NCBI GenBank assembly: GCA_937983635.1
Contig: CALJZR010000054.1
Span: 1 to 24,122, forward strand
Source: an uncultured bacterium
GTDB taxonomy: Bacteria; Patescibacteriota; Patescibacteriia; Patescibacteriales; UBA12465
Length of the DNA stretch: 24,122 nt
Reading direction: 5' to 3'
The position numbers and the translations under genes were made by a program. Each line of letters starts with the position of its first letter. The stretch's first letter is position 1. Positions 7,939-15,190 of the stretch are shown here, in pieces. The notes beneath the pieces are model-generated. The model ran no database searches. It was not told where the DNA came from and was given only the letters and a program-made list of their open reading frames with translations.

Positions 7939-8433
7939 TTATTTAGACTCCGTGGCACTGTTTCCGTGATTGCCGAGCCCAAAACCTCTACCCTGACCAT
8001 GGCCCATGTTCATCCCCATACCTTCATCTAAGCCGATAGCCTTAAACTTCTCTTGAGCTTGTACCATTAACTTATGAGCTTCAACAAACTGAGAGAAGTT
8101 ATCAGCGGTCACTTTCTCCAAAATCGGAGCATCTTCGCCCATCTGGGTCTTTACCGCCGATACCCAAGTGTCATAGTTACCGCTATTAATTGCTGTCTGC
8201 ATCGCTGCTCTTTTTGTCTCCATTTCTTTTTCTCTTTCTACCCGCTTCGCCTCAAAATCAGCCTGTTGCTCGGCGGTCATTTCTGTTTTGATCTGGAAAC
8301 GTTGACCACGAACGCGATTTTCAGTATTGCTAGTTTCAGCATCTTGAGCATAAGCACTAAAAGCAAAACCAGCGGCCAAGGCAATACTAGCCAGACTTAA
8401 GGCGCTGGCCGCCAAGATATTTTTTCTTTTCAT
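7939..8433 (-). CDS. Small secreted protein with Met/His/Gly-rich tail (ECF-regulated, Spy/CpxP-like role possible)
   Basis: This is a 164-residue exported protein. The N-terminus is a clear signal peptide (basic MKRK, hydrophobic core to about 24, probable cleavage after AYA at 27-29). The mature part is helical and highly charged (about 50-80), followed by a helical segment with the pattern NYDTW...FSQFVEAHKL. The C-terminus is GMGMNMGHGQGRG and LGNHGN, a candidate copper- or other metal-binding tail. The size and the charged helical character recall Spy/CpxP periplasmic stress proteins, but no LTxxQ motif is present, so homology is not claimed. The ATG at 8433 is preferred over an in-frame TTG at 8454, because it puts the signal peptide at the N-terminus. 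It is monocistronic: ECF-type promoter C upstream, intrinsic terminator downstream. Confidence 0.85.
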   Translation of the reverse strand: MKRKNILAASALSLASIALAAGFAFSAYAQDAETSNTENRVRGQRFQIKTEMTAEQQADFEAKRVEREKEMETKRAAMQTAINSGNYDTWVSAVKTQMGEDAPILEKVTADNFSQFVEAHKLMVQAQEKFKAIGLDEGMGMNMGHGQGRGFGLGNHGNSATESK

Positions 8434-8535
8434 ATATTTTATTTTCTTCCCCAAATATAGACCAAGCGATAATTAGGGAAAGATTAGTTTAATTTGTAAA
8501 TTAATGAAATAGTCGCGAGAGGTCCCTCTGCTTAA

Positions 8536-8564
8536 TACTACGCATACCCCCACACTTTCTTCCC
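8536..8564 (-). promoter_or_regulatory. ECF-sigma-type promoter C (upstream of the secreted Met/His-rich protein)
   Basis: On the minus strand GGGAAGAAA (8564-8556), 12 bases, then GCGTAGTA (8543-8536). The -35 nonamer is identical to promoter A, and the -10 differs at one base. The predicted start is near 8530, leaving a leader of roughly 95 bases before the ATG at 8433, far longer than for promoters A and B. The leader contains the small palindrome AGAGG-TC-CCTCT at 8518-8529. Confidence 0.8.
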
Positions 8565-8582
8565 AATCTTGATTCAGAAAAT

Positions 8583-8606
8583 AAAAAAAGACCTCAAAGA
8601 GATCCT
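8583..8606 (-). terminator. Intrinsic terminator of the second MacAB-like operon
   Basis: The minus strand reads AGGATCTC, loop TTT, then GAGGTCTT followed by more T. This is an eight-pair stem with two G-U pairs and an immediate T-tract. It lies 19 bases past the stop of the last permease gene. Confidence 0.75.
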
Positions 8607-8624
8607 ACAAATAGAAAAATAAAA

Positions 8625-9853
8625 TTATTCCACGCGTAAAGCGGCCACTGGATCCAAGCGTGCCGCCTGCTTGGCGGGACGATAGCCAAATAATAACCCA
8701 CAAAGAAGTGAAAATATCAAAGAGACTGCAATCCCTTGCAAAGGAAAGTGAAAAGACCAGTTGAGACCAAAGGCCTGGGCCAATAAACTTAATAAGAAAG
8801 AAGTAAGGATGCCAATTAGGGCGCCTAAAAGCCAACCCCAAAAAGTAATAAGCAAAGATTCAATCAAGAATTGCCAAACAACATCCTGTCGAGTCGCCCC
8901 ATTGCCTTACGCAAACCAATCTCCGGAGTCCGTTCGGTCACCGTTACATACATGATATTCATAATACCGACGCCACCTACCAGTAAAGAAATTAAAACAA
9001 TGGCTAAAAGTAAATAAGTAACCGCCCCCGTAACCGTGCTCAAAGTTGCCAGCATCTCCGCCATAGTGGAAACCCGGAAGTCATCTTTTTCCGGATTACT
9101 AATTTCATGGCGATCACGTAATAAAACTCGAATTTCTTCCGCCGTTTCTTCTGCCCGATCAACGTCCCGCAACTGATGCATAAAATACATGGCATAATCA
9201 ATACCTAAAATGCGCTTATGCAGAGTCTCAATAGGAATGTAGACAACATTATCAAAGTCAATAAAACTAGCGCCGCCGCCCTGCTCCTCTAAAACCCCGA
9301 CCACCTGAAATTTTTTACTGCCAATCTTAATAAATTTATCCAGAGCCTCCTGATCACCAAATAAATATTCCTTTAAACCAGAGCCAAGCACAGCCACGGT
9401 TGCTTGTCCGCGATCATCTTCTTTAGTAAAAAAGGAACCGGCCGCCAACTTCGTCTTCGTGTCAATCTGGGCGTAAGGAGCGCTAACGCCAAAGATAAAA
9501 ACCTTTTTACTCTCGGCGCCATAAGAAACTTTCTGTTGCCCCAAAGAAGCAGCATAGCTCTGGACAACATTGTCTAACTTATCAATCGCTTCCATATCCT
9601 CTAATTTCAAGGAGGTCACTTCAGCTGAACTGGCATTATTTTTCCCTGGCGTCTTTACTTCCGTCTGAACGACGTTTGTACCATAAGACTCCACCTCGCC
9701 AGAGACTAAGCGGCTGATGCCGTCGCCAGCGGCAAAAACAATAATAATCGCCGCCACGCCGATAACCACGCCTAAAACTGTCAAACTGGTCCGTAGAATG
9801 TTGAGGCGCAGAGAACGCAGAGCTAATTGAAAAGCGATTAAAAAACGACCCAT
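8625..9853 (-). pseudogene. MacB/FtsX-like ABC permease, interrupted by a one-base frameshift
   Basis: Two adjoining frames make one MacB-type permease. The first (9853-8864) holds the N-terminal membrane helix (LTVLGVVIGVAAIIIVF), the extracytoplasmic MacB_PCD domain and the second helix, then runs off after EIGLRKAMG. The second frame supplies ATRQDVVWQFLIESLL, two more helices and the conserved end FGYRPAKQAARLDPVAALRVE. The break is at GGGG (plus-strand CCCC at 8897-8900). One added G restores a 409-residue protein that matches the intact 415-residue sister gene at 9857-11104, which reads EIGLRKALGATNRQV at this point. Nothing else in the gene is decayed. It is either a sequencing or assembly error in a homopolymer, a recent mutation, or, less likely, a -1 frameshift site. 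It is the last gene of the operon. Confidence 0.88.
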
Positions 9854-9856
9854 AAG

Positions 9857-11104
9857 TTATTCATAACGCAAAGCGTCAATAGGACTTAAGCGGCTAGCCC
9901 GACGAGCCGGGTAATAGCCAAAAATAATACCGATTAAAGCAGAAAGACCGACGGCGATAAAAATAGAAAAAGCGGAAATAATAAAATCCCAACGATAGCC
10001 AAGAGAACGGACAATTAGAGCGGTTAGGTAAGAAAACAAACTACCAGCCAAAAGTCCAATTAAACCGCCAATTAACGTTAAGGCAATGGCCTCGAAAAGA
10101 AACTGACTCAATACTTGGCGGTTAGTCGCGCCTAAGGCTTTACGCAAACCAATTTCCCGCGTCCGTTCGGTAACACTCACCAACATTATATTCATAATCC
10201 CAATACCGCCAACCAGTAAAGACAGGGCCGCCATCGCCGCTAAAAAATAACGAAGGGCATCGGTGATGCTGGTTACTAAATTTAAGGCATCTCGGAAACT
10301 ACGGACAGAAAAATCATCATCAGCCGGACTGTCTAAGTCATGGCGCTCTCGCAAAGTTTGAGCAATCATCTCCATGCTTTCATCAATATTATCAGCATTA
10401 TCAACTTTTACCCTAATAGCACTTAAATAGTTGACGCCAGCAATTTCTTTCTGGGCAAATAGCAAAGGCGTTAACACTAAATCGTCGTAATTTTGAAAAC
10501 CAACCTGACCTCGTTCTTTCATTACCCCGATAACACTAGCGGTTTGATTTTTAACTTTTATCTTCTGGCCAATAGGGTCATTGCCACCAAAAAGCTCAGT
10601 GGCAACGGTGCTACCCAAAACTACTAAGCGTAAGTTGGAGTCTAATTCTTCATCGCTAAAAAAACGGCCCGCTTCTACTTCACCGCCATCTACTTGCAAA
10701 TATTCGCCATTAATTCCATAAAGAGTAGAATCATAAGACTGATCGCGCCAAGACAAAGAAACGCTGGCTTGATAGTAAGCAACTACCGCTGCCGTATGAG
10801 AAACATTTTTTTCCTGGCGCAATGCTTCAGCGTCATCTAATTTCAAACTGGTAACCTTAACGCCAAAAACAGAAGCGGGTGGACCCTTTTCATCAGATTG
10901 GCCCGGCAAAACTCCGATCAAATCACTACCGAAACCCTCCAATTGACCTAAAATTAAAGACTGAGCGCCCGCTCCTAAAGACATAATTAAAACCACCGCC
11001 CCCACGCCGATAATGATGCCGAGCATCGTTAAAAAACTCCGGGTCTTATTGCTCAGCAAGGCCCGGAAAACTAAAGAAATTAACTGTTTAAAATTCTCCC
11101 ACAT
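9857..11104 (-). CDS. MacB/FtsX-like ABC transporter permease
   Basis: This 415-residue permease has the four-helix MacB layout. A membrane segment at about 20-45 (FLTMLGIIIGVGAVVLIMSLG) precedes an extracytoplasmic MacB_PCD domain of about 230 residues. The FtsX core of three helices follows, beginning with LLVGGIGIMNIMLVSVTERTREIGLRKALGAT, here given only as the recognisable boundary LLVGGIGIMNI...EIGLRKALGAT. The end is YYPARRASRLSPIDALRYE, typical of the family. It lies two bases after the ATPase gene and three before a second, paralogous permease, so the complex may be a heterodimer of the two permeases. It probably works with the adaptor at 11833-13773 to export peptides, lipids or drugs across the envelope. 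Confidence 0.94.
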   Translation of the reverse strand: MWENFKQLISLVFRALLSNKTRSFLTMLGIIIGVGAVVLIMSLGAGAQSLILGQLEGFGSDLIGVLPGQSDEKGPPASVFGVKVTSLKLDDAEALRQEKNVSHTAAVVAYYQASVSLSWRDQSYDSTLYGINGEYLQVDGGEVEAGRFFSDEELDSNLRLVVLGSTVATELFGGNDPIGQKIKVKNQTASVIGVMKERGQVGFQNYDDLVLTPLLFAQKEIAGVNYLSAIRVKVDNADNIDESMEMIAQTLRERHDLDSPADDDFSVRSFRDALNLVTSITDALRYFLAAMAALSLLVGGIGIMNIMLVSVTERTREIGLRKALGATNRQVLSQFLFEAIALTLIGGLIGLLAGSLFSYLTALIVRSLGYRWDFIISAFSIFIAVGLSALIGIIFGYYPARRASRLSPIDALRYE

Positions 11105-11106
11105 AA

Positions 11107-11829
11107 CTATTTGAGAGTTTCGCCGTCAACGGCAAAACGGCGTTTCTTCACCTGGTCATCACCGATAATACGACCGTCATGAACGCGGATAATGCGCTGA
11201 GCGTGTTCTGCGGTAAAAGTTTCGTGTGTCACTAAAATAATAGTTTTCCCTTGCGCATTCAAATCTTGTAAAATCTGCATTACTTGAACGCCTGACTTGG
11301 AGTCAAGATTACCCGTCGGCTCATCAGCAAAAATAACTGCCGGCTCATTGACTAAAGCCCGCGCAATCGCCACTCTCTGCTTTTCACCGCCAGAAATTTG
11401 ATTGGTATAGTAATTAAGGCGATGGTCAAGGCCGACGCTTTTCAAAACCTTGCGGGCGCGCTCATCCATTTTTCGCTTATCTTGAGAATATATTAAAGGC
11501 AGTTTTACATTATCTAAAACGCTAGTACGGGCTAAAAGGTTAAAAGCCTGAAAAACAAAACCGATTTCTCGATTGCGCAAATGCGCTAAATCTTCATCAT
11601 CAAGATTATTAATATTTTTTCCAGCAAAATGATAAGAACCACTAGTTGGTCTTTCTAAAAGTCCTAAGATATGCATTAAGGTCGACTTGCCCGAACCAGA
11701 TGGCCCCATAATAGAGACAAACTCTCCTTTCTCAATACGAAAGTCAATGTCTTTTAAGACCTCTGTTTCCAAATCACCACTCACATAAGTCTTCCCCAGC
11801 TGTTTTAATTCAATCAAAGCTTGAGGCAT
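11107..11829 (-). CDS. ABC transporter ATP-binding protein, LolD/MacB type
   Basis: This is a complete 240-residue ATPase. It has Walker A GPSGSGKST (about 42-50), Q-loop VFQAFNLL, signature ISGGEKQRVAIARAL (about 144-158), Walker B VIFADEPTGNLD and the H-loop in LVTHE. These are the hallmarks of the LolD/MacB/FtsE branch that drives mechanotransmission permeases. Spacing is three bases from the adaptor and two from the permease, so translation is probably coupled. It is similar to the partial ATPase at the left edge (1-383), pointing to duplicated MacAB-like systems in this neighbourhood. Confidence 0.96.
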   Translation of the reverse strand: MPQALIELKQLGKTYVSGDLETEVLKDIDFRIEKGEFVSIMGPSGSGKSTLMHILGLLERPTSGSYHFAGKNINNLDDEDLAHLRNREIGFVFQAFNLLARTSVLDNVKLPLIYSQDKRKMDERARKVLKSVGLDHRLNYYTNQISGGEKQRVAIARALVNEPAVIFADEPTGNLDSKSGVQVMQILQDLNAQGKTIILVTHETFTAEHAQRIIRVHDGRIIGDDQVKKRRFAVDGETLK

Positions 11830-11832
11830 ATT

Positions 11833-13773
11833 TTAATTAGCGGCGGCGCCGTTAGTTTTAGTAAAAGTAATCACGGTGTCACCAGACTTCAGGCCGCTAA
11901 TAATTTCAATCATCCCTTCATCGCCCCGTAAACCAGTTTCTACCGGCACCTCCTGCACGGCTCCATCAACTAGCAGGCGCACAATCATACCGCCGTCCTT
12001 TTCAATCAAGGCCCGAGCCGGCACTTGTAAGGCATTGGCGCGCTGGTCAGTAGTGACAGTTACATTAGCAGTCATTCCGGCCTTTAAAGATAGACCGCGG
12101 CTTTCAATCTGCGCCATCGTACTGGCTAAGTCGCGAAAATCTATTTTAACTTTATAATAAACCACGTCTTGAATTAAAGTCTGAGCGGGTTCAATAAAAC
12201 TAACGACTCCCTCGAGAATAAAATCATCAGGAAAAGCATCAAGCGTAATATCAACCGCATCACCGGCTTTAATCTTACTGATATTAGATTCAGCAATATC
12301 AACTTCAACATTAAAACTGTTATTAACCAAAATAGAAATCATCGCCTTGCCGCCCGCTCCGAATTGCTCGCCCACTTCATAATTAACCGCTGTAACTACG
12401 CCGTCTAAGGGGGCAGTCAAAATTGCTTCACTTAACTGCTGCTCAATTCCGGCTAAACCGGCTTGCGCCTGACTAACCTGTGCCTGAGCTAAAGCGAGAT
12501 CTTGAGAACGAGCCGGAGCAACCGTATTATTCATCTGAGCTTGAGCTACGGAAACGGCTTGATTAGCGTTATCTAAACGAGCCTGAGCGGAAGCTAGCTG
12601 TTGTTCGCCGCTCAGTTTAGTGCTACTGACCTCATTACGCGCTGCCGTAATCGCGTTCTCCAAATTTACTTGAGCCTGACGAACGCCTTCTTCAGCGCTA
12701 GAAAGGCTCGTCTCATTATTCAAAATAGCATTATGGAAAGCTTGCACCGAAGACTCAACCGCATTGCTAGCAGTGTTGATTTGAGCTGACTGGCTGCTCA
12801 CCAAAGTCTTGTAGGAATCTAAGCGACTTTGCGGAAAGTCAACACTGGTAATTGTGGCTTCCAACATGGCGTAAGCATAATCTAAGGCAGTATCGGTTTG
12901 GCTTAATAAATTCTTAACCTTAGCTGCAGCGTTATCAATATTCGCTTCCGTACCACTAACCTTAGCCGTCGCTACCGCTGTGGTCGCCTCTGTTAAATAA
13001 TTTAAGGCCAATAAACGCGCATTTTTTGTCTTTTCTAAAAGAGCGCTATTCTTAACGCTCAACACGTTTTCGGCATCATCATCCTCTAAAAGCGTATTGA
13101 TATTATCAAGAGCAATTTGAGCGCTTAGAACCTTATCGCCTAAAGTCAAAAGCACGGAGCTACGGGCATTATCAATGTTTTTCTGACCGGTCTTTTTGGT
13201 ATTTTCCAGACTATTCAAGGCGGTAGTGACCGCTTGCTCCGCAGCCGTCGGCGTTGAAGCGGAACTCGATTCTAAATCCGCCAAAGCTTTAGCCGCCTGG
13301 CGATTATTCTCGACTACTGTTTGTTTAGTCTTTTCTAAATCAATCTTAGCAGAAGCGGCGCTAGCTTGAGCCTGGGTAATACTGGAGCGGACTAAGGCCA
13401 CCGATTCCGTGCTCGCCCCGGCAATAATCTTAGATAAAGAAGCTTCGGCAATTTTTAGACTAGCTAAGGCTTCCAACTTCCGCGATTGCAAAGAGCTATC
13501 ATCAAGTGTTGCCAGGACCGTGCCCGCGCTCACTTTATCGCCAACCTTCACATTAACCGTTTTAATCCGTCCAGCGGAAAGAAAATTCAAAGAAACCTCT
13601 TTAACCGGCTTAAGAGTGCCGGTTTCACTCACAGTTTGGATTAGCGGCCCGCTTTCTACCACGACGGTAGAATAAGAAGGCGCTTGATTGCGGCTAGAAA
13701 GCCACCACCAAACCAGACCGCCAATGATTATAATTACTAAAAAAATCCAAAGCCATTTTTTTGCTTTTTTCAT
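11833..13773 (-). CDS. MacA/HlyD-like membrane fusion (adaptor) protein with long coiled-coil hairpin
   Basis: This 646-residue adaptor is the first gene of the four-gene MacAB-like operon. An N-terminal anchor (about 7-25) is followed by half-lipoyl pieces at about 64-91 (AGRIKTVNVKVGDKV) and 452-480 (LTAPLDGVVTAVNYEVGEQF). Between them lie about 360 residues of Ala/Gln/Asn/Ser-rich predicted helical hairpin. A beta-barrel at about 485-575 and a membrane-proximal domain up to the C-terminus complete it. It parallels the adaptor at 388-2514 but lacks that protein's Gly/Met-rich tail and has a different promoter type (extended -10, no ECF motif). Partners are the ATPase and two permeases downstream. 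The substrate is unknown. Confidence 0.93.
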   Translation of the reverse strand: MKKAKKWLWIFLVIIIIGGLVWWWLSSRNQAPSYSTVVVESGPLIQTVSETGTLKPVKEVSLNFLSAGRIKTVNVKVGDKVSAGTVLATLDDSSLQSRKLEALASLKIAEASLSKIIAGASTESVALVRSSITQAQASAASAKIDLEKTKQTVVENNRQAAKALADLESSSASTPTAAEQAVTTALNSLENTKKTGQKNIDNARSSVLLTLGDKVLSAQIALDNINTLLEDDDAENVLSVKNSALLEKTKNARLLALNYLTEATTAVATAKVSGTEANIDNAAAKVKNLLSQTDTALDYAYAMLEATITSVDFPQSRLDSYKTLVSSQSAQINTASNAVESSVQAFHNAILNNETSLSSAEEGVRQAQVNLENAITAARNEVSSTKLSGEQQLASAQARLDNANQAVSVAQAQMNNTVAPARSQDLALAQAQVSQAQAGLAGIEQQLSEAILTAPLDGVVTAVNYEVGEQFGAGGKAMISILVNNSFNVEVDIAESNISKIKAGDAVDITLDAFPDDFILEGVVSFIEPAQTLIQDVVYYKVKIDFRDLASTMAQIESRGLSLKAGMTANVTVTTDQRANALQVPARALIEKDGGMIVRLLVDGAVQEVPVETGLRGDEGMIEIISGLKSGDTVITFTKTNGAAAN

Positions 13774-13800
13774 AAAAATATAAAAGTTTAATTTGCTTAA

Positions 13801-13809
13801 ATTATAGCA
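13801..13809 (-). promoter_or_regulatory. Extended -10 promoter of the second MacAB-like operon
   Basis: The minus strand reads TGCTATAAT, a perfect extended -10 box (hexamer at 13806-13801), 27 bases before the ATG at 13773. The hexamer 17 bases upstream (TTTTCC) is a poor -35, as is common with extended -10 promoters. No ECF-type motif is present here, in contrast to the other MacA-like gene. Confidence 0.65.
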
Positions 13810-13875
13810 AGAAAATTACTTAAGGAAAAGCTAAAAATCTAATAACAAACAAGTAAGTAGATAAAAAATTAGTTC

Positions 13876-13904
13876 TTGACAAAAAAAGCTTAAAATTATA
13901 AAGT
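13876..13904 (+). promoter_or_regulatory. Housekeeping-type promoter of the plus-strand orphan gene
   Basis: A perfect TTGACA (13876-13881) is followed after 17 bases by TAAAGT (13899-13904). The overlapping TATAAA at 13897 gives a 15-base alternative. The ATG is about 50 bases downstream. This promoter and the one at 13801 are divergent within the same 179-base gap. Confidence 0.7.
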
Positions 13905-13952
13905 AAAAAGTCAAATCGACAAATTTTCATTAACAATTTAAACCCTTCAGTC

Positions 13953-14606
13953 ATGAAAAAAAAGCAGTATGCCCGTAAAAACCCGGGCTTCATCAAAAAA
14001 AACAACGTCCTCACCTTATGGACAGTGATTAGCTTGCTGATAGTAATTATCAGCACAAGTCTGACCTTAATTAAGGTTTCCCCTAACATTTTTATTGTGA
14101 GCGGCTACGTGTCTTGGGTCAGTTCTGCTGCGGTGGTAGTAATAGCTGCCCTCTTTTACTACCATAACCACTCCAATAAAGTGGCGGAAAAAGTAATAAA
14201 CGCCGAAATCAAAGCTTGTTTCCAGGCCCTCAGAGAACTTCAGCAGATGCCACACCAACATGATGCCATTAGCTCGCGGCTAAGTGATCTTATCCATTAC
14301 TCTGGCGAAAGCAGTGACGAGATGGAAAAACTAAGACAGTATTTAAAGAAGACTAACTTCGACTACATTCTGCCTATAATTAATGGACAAATTGAACTAA
14401 CAAGCGACTGCAGTCTCTACCAGACGGTTGGCGCTGATTTCGAAGAGCTTCTTGGGCACTTCAAGAGCGTCGGTTGGGGAGACTATCACCACCGCTTACG
14501 CGGAAACATGAAACTAAGCATTCACAAAGAAGAAAGTCGCCAGCTAAAACTGGCAGAAGAAAAAATCAACAAACAACTCGAGTTTATATCGAACTTAGAG
14601 AGTTAA
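13953..14606 (+). CDS. Hypothetical protein with two N-terminal membrane helices
   Basis: This 217-residue protein is of unrecognised family. It has a strongly basic N-terminus (MKKKQYARKN), two membrane segments at about 20-43 and 46-70 separated by a short turn, then some 145 residues of soluble, mostly helical, charged sequence that should face the cytoplasm. Notable pieces are FDYILPIINGQIEL, DFEELLGHF and the final charged helix EESRQLKLAEEKINKQLEFI. It is the only plus-strand gene in the first 19 kb. It has its own good TTGACA promoter and an intrinsic terminator, so it is a monocistronic unit. Neither motif nor neighbours indicate a function. The frame is supported by the membrane segments and by the flanking signals. 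Confidence 0.8.
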   Translation: MKKKQYARKNPGFIKKNNVLTLWTVISLLIVIISTSLTLIKVSPNIFIVSGYVSWVSSAAVVVIAALFYYHNHSNKVAEKVINAEIKACFQALRELQQMPHQHDAISSRLSDLIHYSGESSDEMEKLRQYLKKTNFDYILPIINGQIELTSDCSLYQTVGADFEELLGHFKSVGWGDYHHRLRGNMKLSIHKEESRQLKLAEEKINKQLEFISNLES

Positions 14607-14620
14607 ACAACTTCCTTTGT

Positions 14621-14652
14621 AAAAAAGCGGCCGCTACTAGCGACCGTTTTTT
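14621..14652. terminator. Bidirectional intrinsic terminator between convergent genes
   Basis: AAAAAAGCGGCCGCT and AGCGACCGTTTTTT form a hairpin with one internal mismatch and a three-base loop. A-runs on the left and T-runs on the right allow termination in both directions. It lies between the plus-strand gene ending at 14606 and the minus-strand gene ending at 14658. Confidence 0.88.
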
Positions 14653-14657
14653 CTTAT

Positions 14658-15188
14658 CTAAAGATGACGTAAAACCTGTCGCCTCTGCTGATAGTCAGGA
14701 ATCATACGGCTGACCAGCAACCAAAAAGCCGGACTATGATTAAGCTCACCGAGATGGCAGAGCTCGTGAACCACAACATAGTCGACTAATTTCTCGTCTA
14801 GAAATAAGAGGCGATAATTAAAGTTAAGGCCGCCGCGTTTGGAACAGCTGCCCCAACGACTGCGCTGATCGCGAATGCTAACACGGCTGATTGGGAATTT
14901 ATAAAAAGAATTAAAGTATTCAATCTTGGCTAAGACTAAAGAGCGCGCCGCCTCCTTGTGCTGTAGATAGTCTTTACGACCGCCCCGCCGCAGCTGGTTA
15001 TCAGGACGTGCTTGTAGTTCCTGCCATTTTTCTGCCAGCCAGGCCCGCTTGCTTTCTAAAAATTCCCTGGCACTTTTTTCCGAAACCCAAAAAGGGCGCG
15101 TAATTAGAACGCGCCCGTCGGCGGATAAACTGAGACGGAGATGGCGCGACCTACGGACGCGCCGATGTTTTATTTCTAATTCAGCCAT
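14658..15188 (-). CDS. YgjP-like (DUF45) zinc metallopeptidase-type protein
   Basis: This 176-residue protein belongs to the YgjP/DUF45 metal-dependent hydrolase family, a relative of SprT-like/WLM zinc proteases. The zinc site HELCH (141-145) has a third ligand at His151 in LNHSPAFW. Upstream is the family's conserved RWGSCS (111-116). The N-terminal half has the basic strand-rich start (KHRRVRRSRHLRLSL) and the segment SKRAWLAEKWQ. There is no signal peptide, so it is likely cytoplasmic; the cellular role of the family is not settled. It starts two bases after the stop of the cytochrome b5-like gene and is probably co-transcribed with it. Confidence 0.92.
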   Translation of the reverse strand: MAELEIKHRRVRRSRHLRLSLSADGRVLITRPFWVSEKSAREFLESKRAWLAEKWQELQARPDNQLRRGGRKDYLQHKEAARSLVLAKIEYFNSFYKFPISRVSIRDQRSRWGSCSKRGGLNFNYRLLFLDEKLVDYVVVHELCHLGELNHSPAFWLLVSRMIPDYQQRRQVLRHL

Positions 15189-15190
15189 GA

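Noticed and set aside
7815..8000. Upstream extension of the antiporter frame to 8000
   Set aside because: It would run through the terminator at 7854-7881 and overlap the end of the secreted-protein gene. The added residues look unlike a transporter N-terminus, and the ATG at 7814 follows a TATAAT box.
8074..8400. 108-codon open frame on the plus strand
   Set aside because: It is antisense to the secreted-protein gene, has no promoter or recognisable domain, and its composition is that of a shadow frame.
8434..8454. TTG start seven codons upstream of the secreted protein ATG
   Set aside because: It would place extra residues (MGKKIKY) before a complete signal peptide. The ATG at 8433 is the natural start.
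8518..8529. AGAGG-TC-CCTCT palindrome as a terminator
   Set aside because: The stem is only five pairs with a two-base loop and no T-tract follows. At most it is a small operator or leader hairpin.
11876..12157. 93-codon open frame on the plus strand
   Set aside because: It is antisense within the MacA-like adaptor gene, with low-complexity content and no supporting signals.
388..13773. Ala/Ser/Gln-rich repeats in the adaptors as a DNA repeat array or CRISPR
   Set aside because: The similarity is at the level of coiled-coil composition; there are no regular repeated DNA units or spacers.
14474..14713. 79-codon plus-strand frame overlapping the orphan gene and the terminator
   Set aside because: It crosses the hairpin at 14621-14652, is out of frame with the membrane protein and has no motif.
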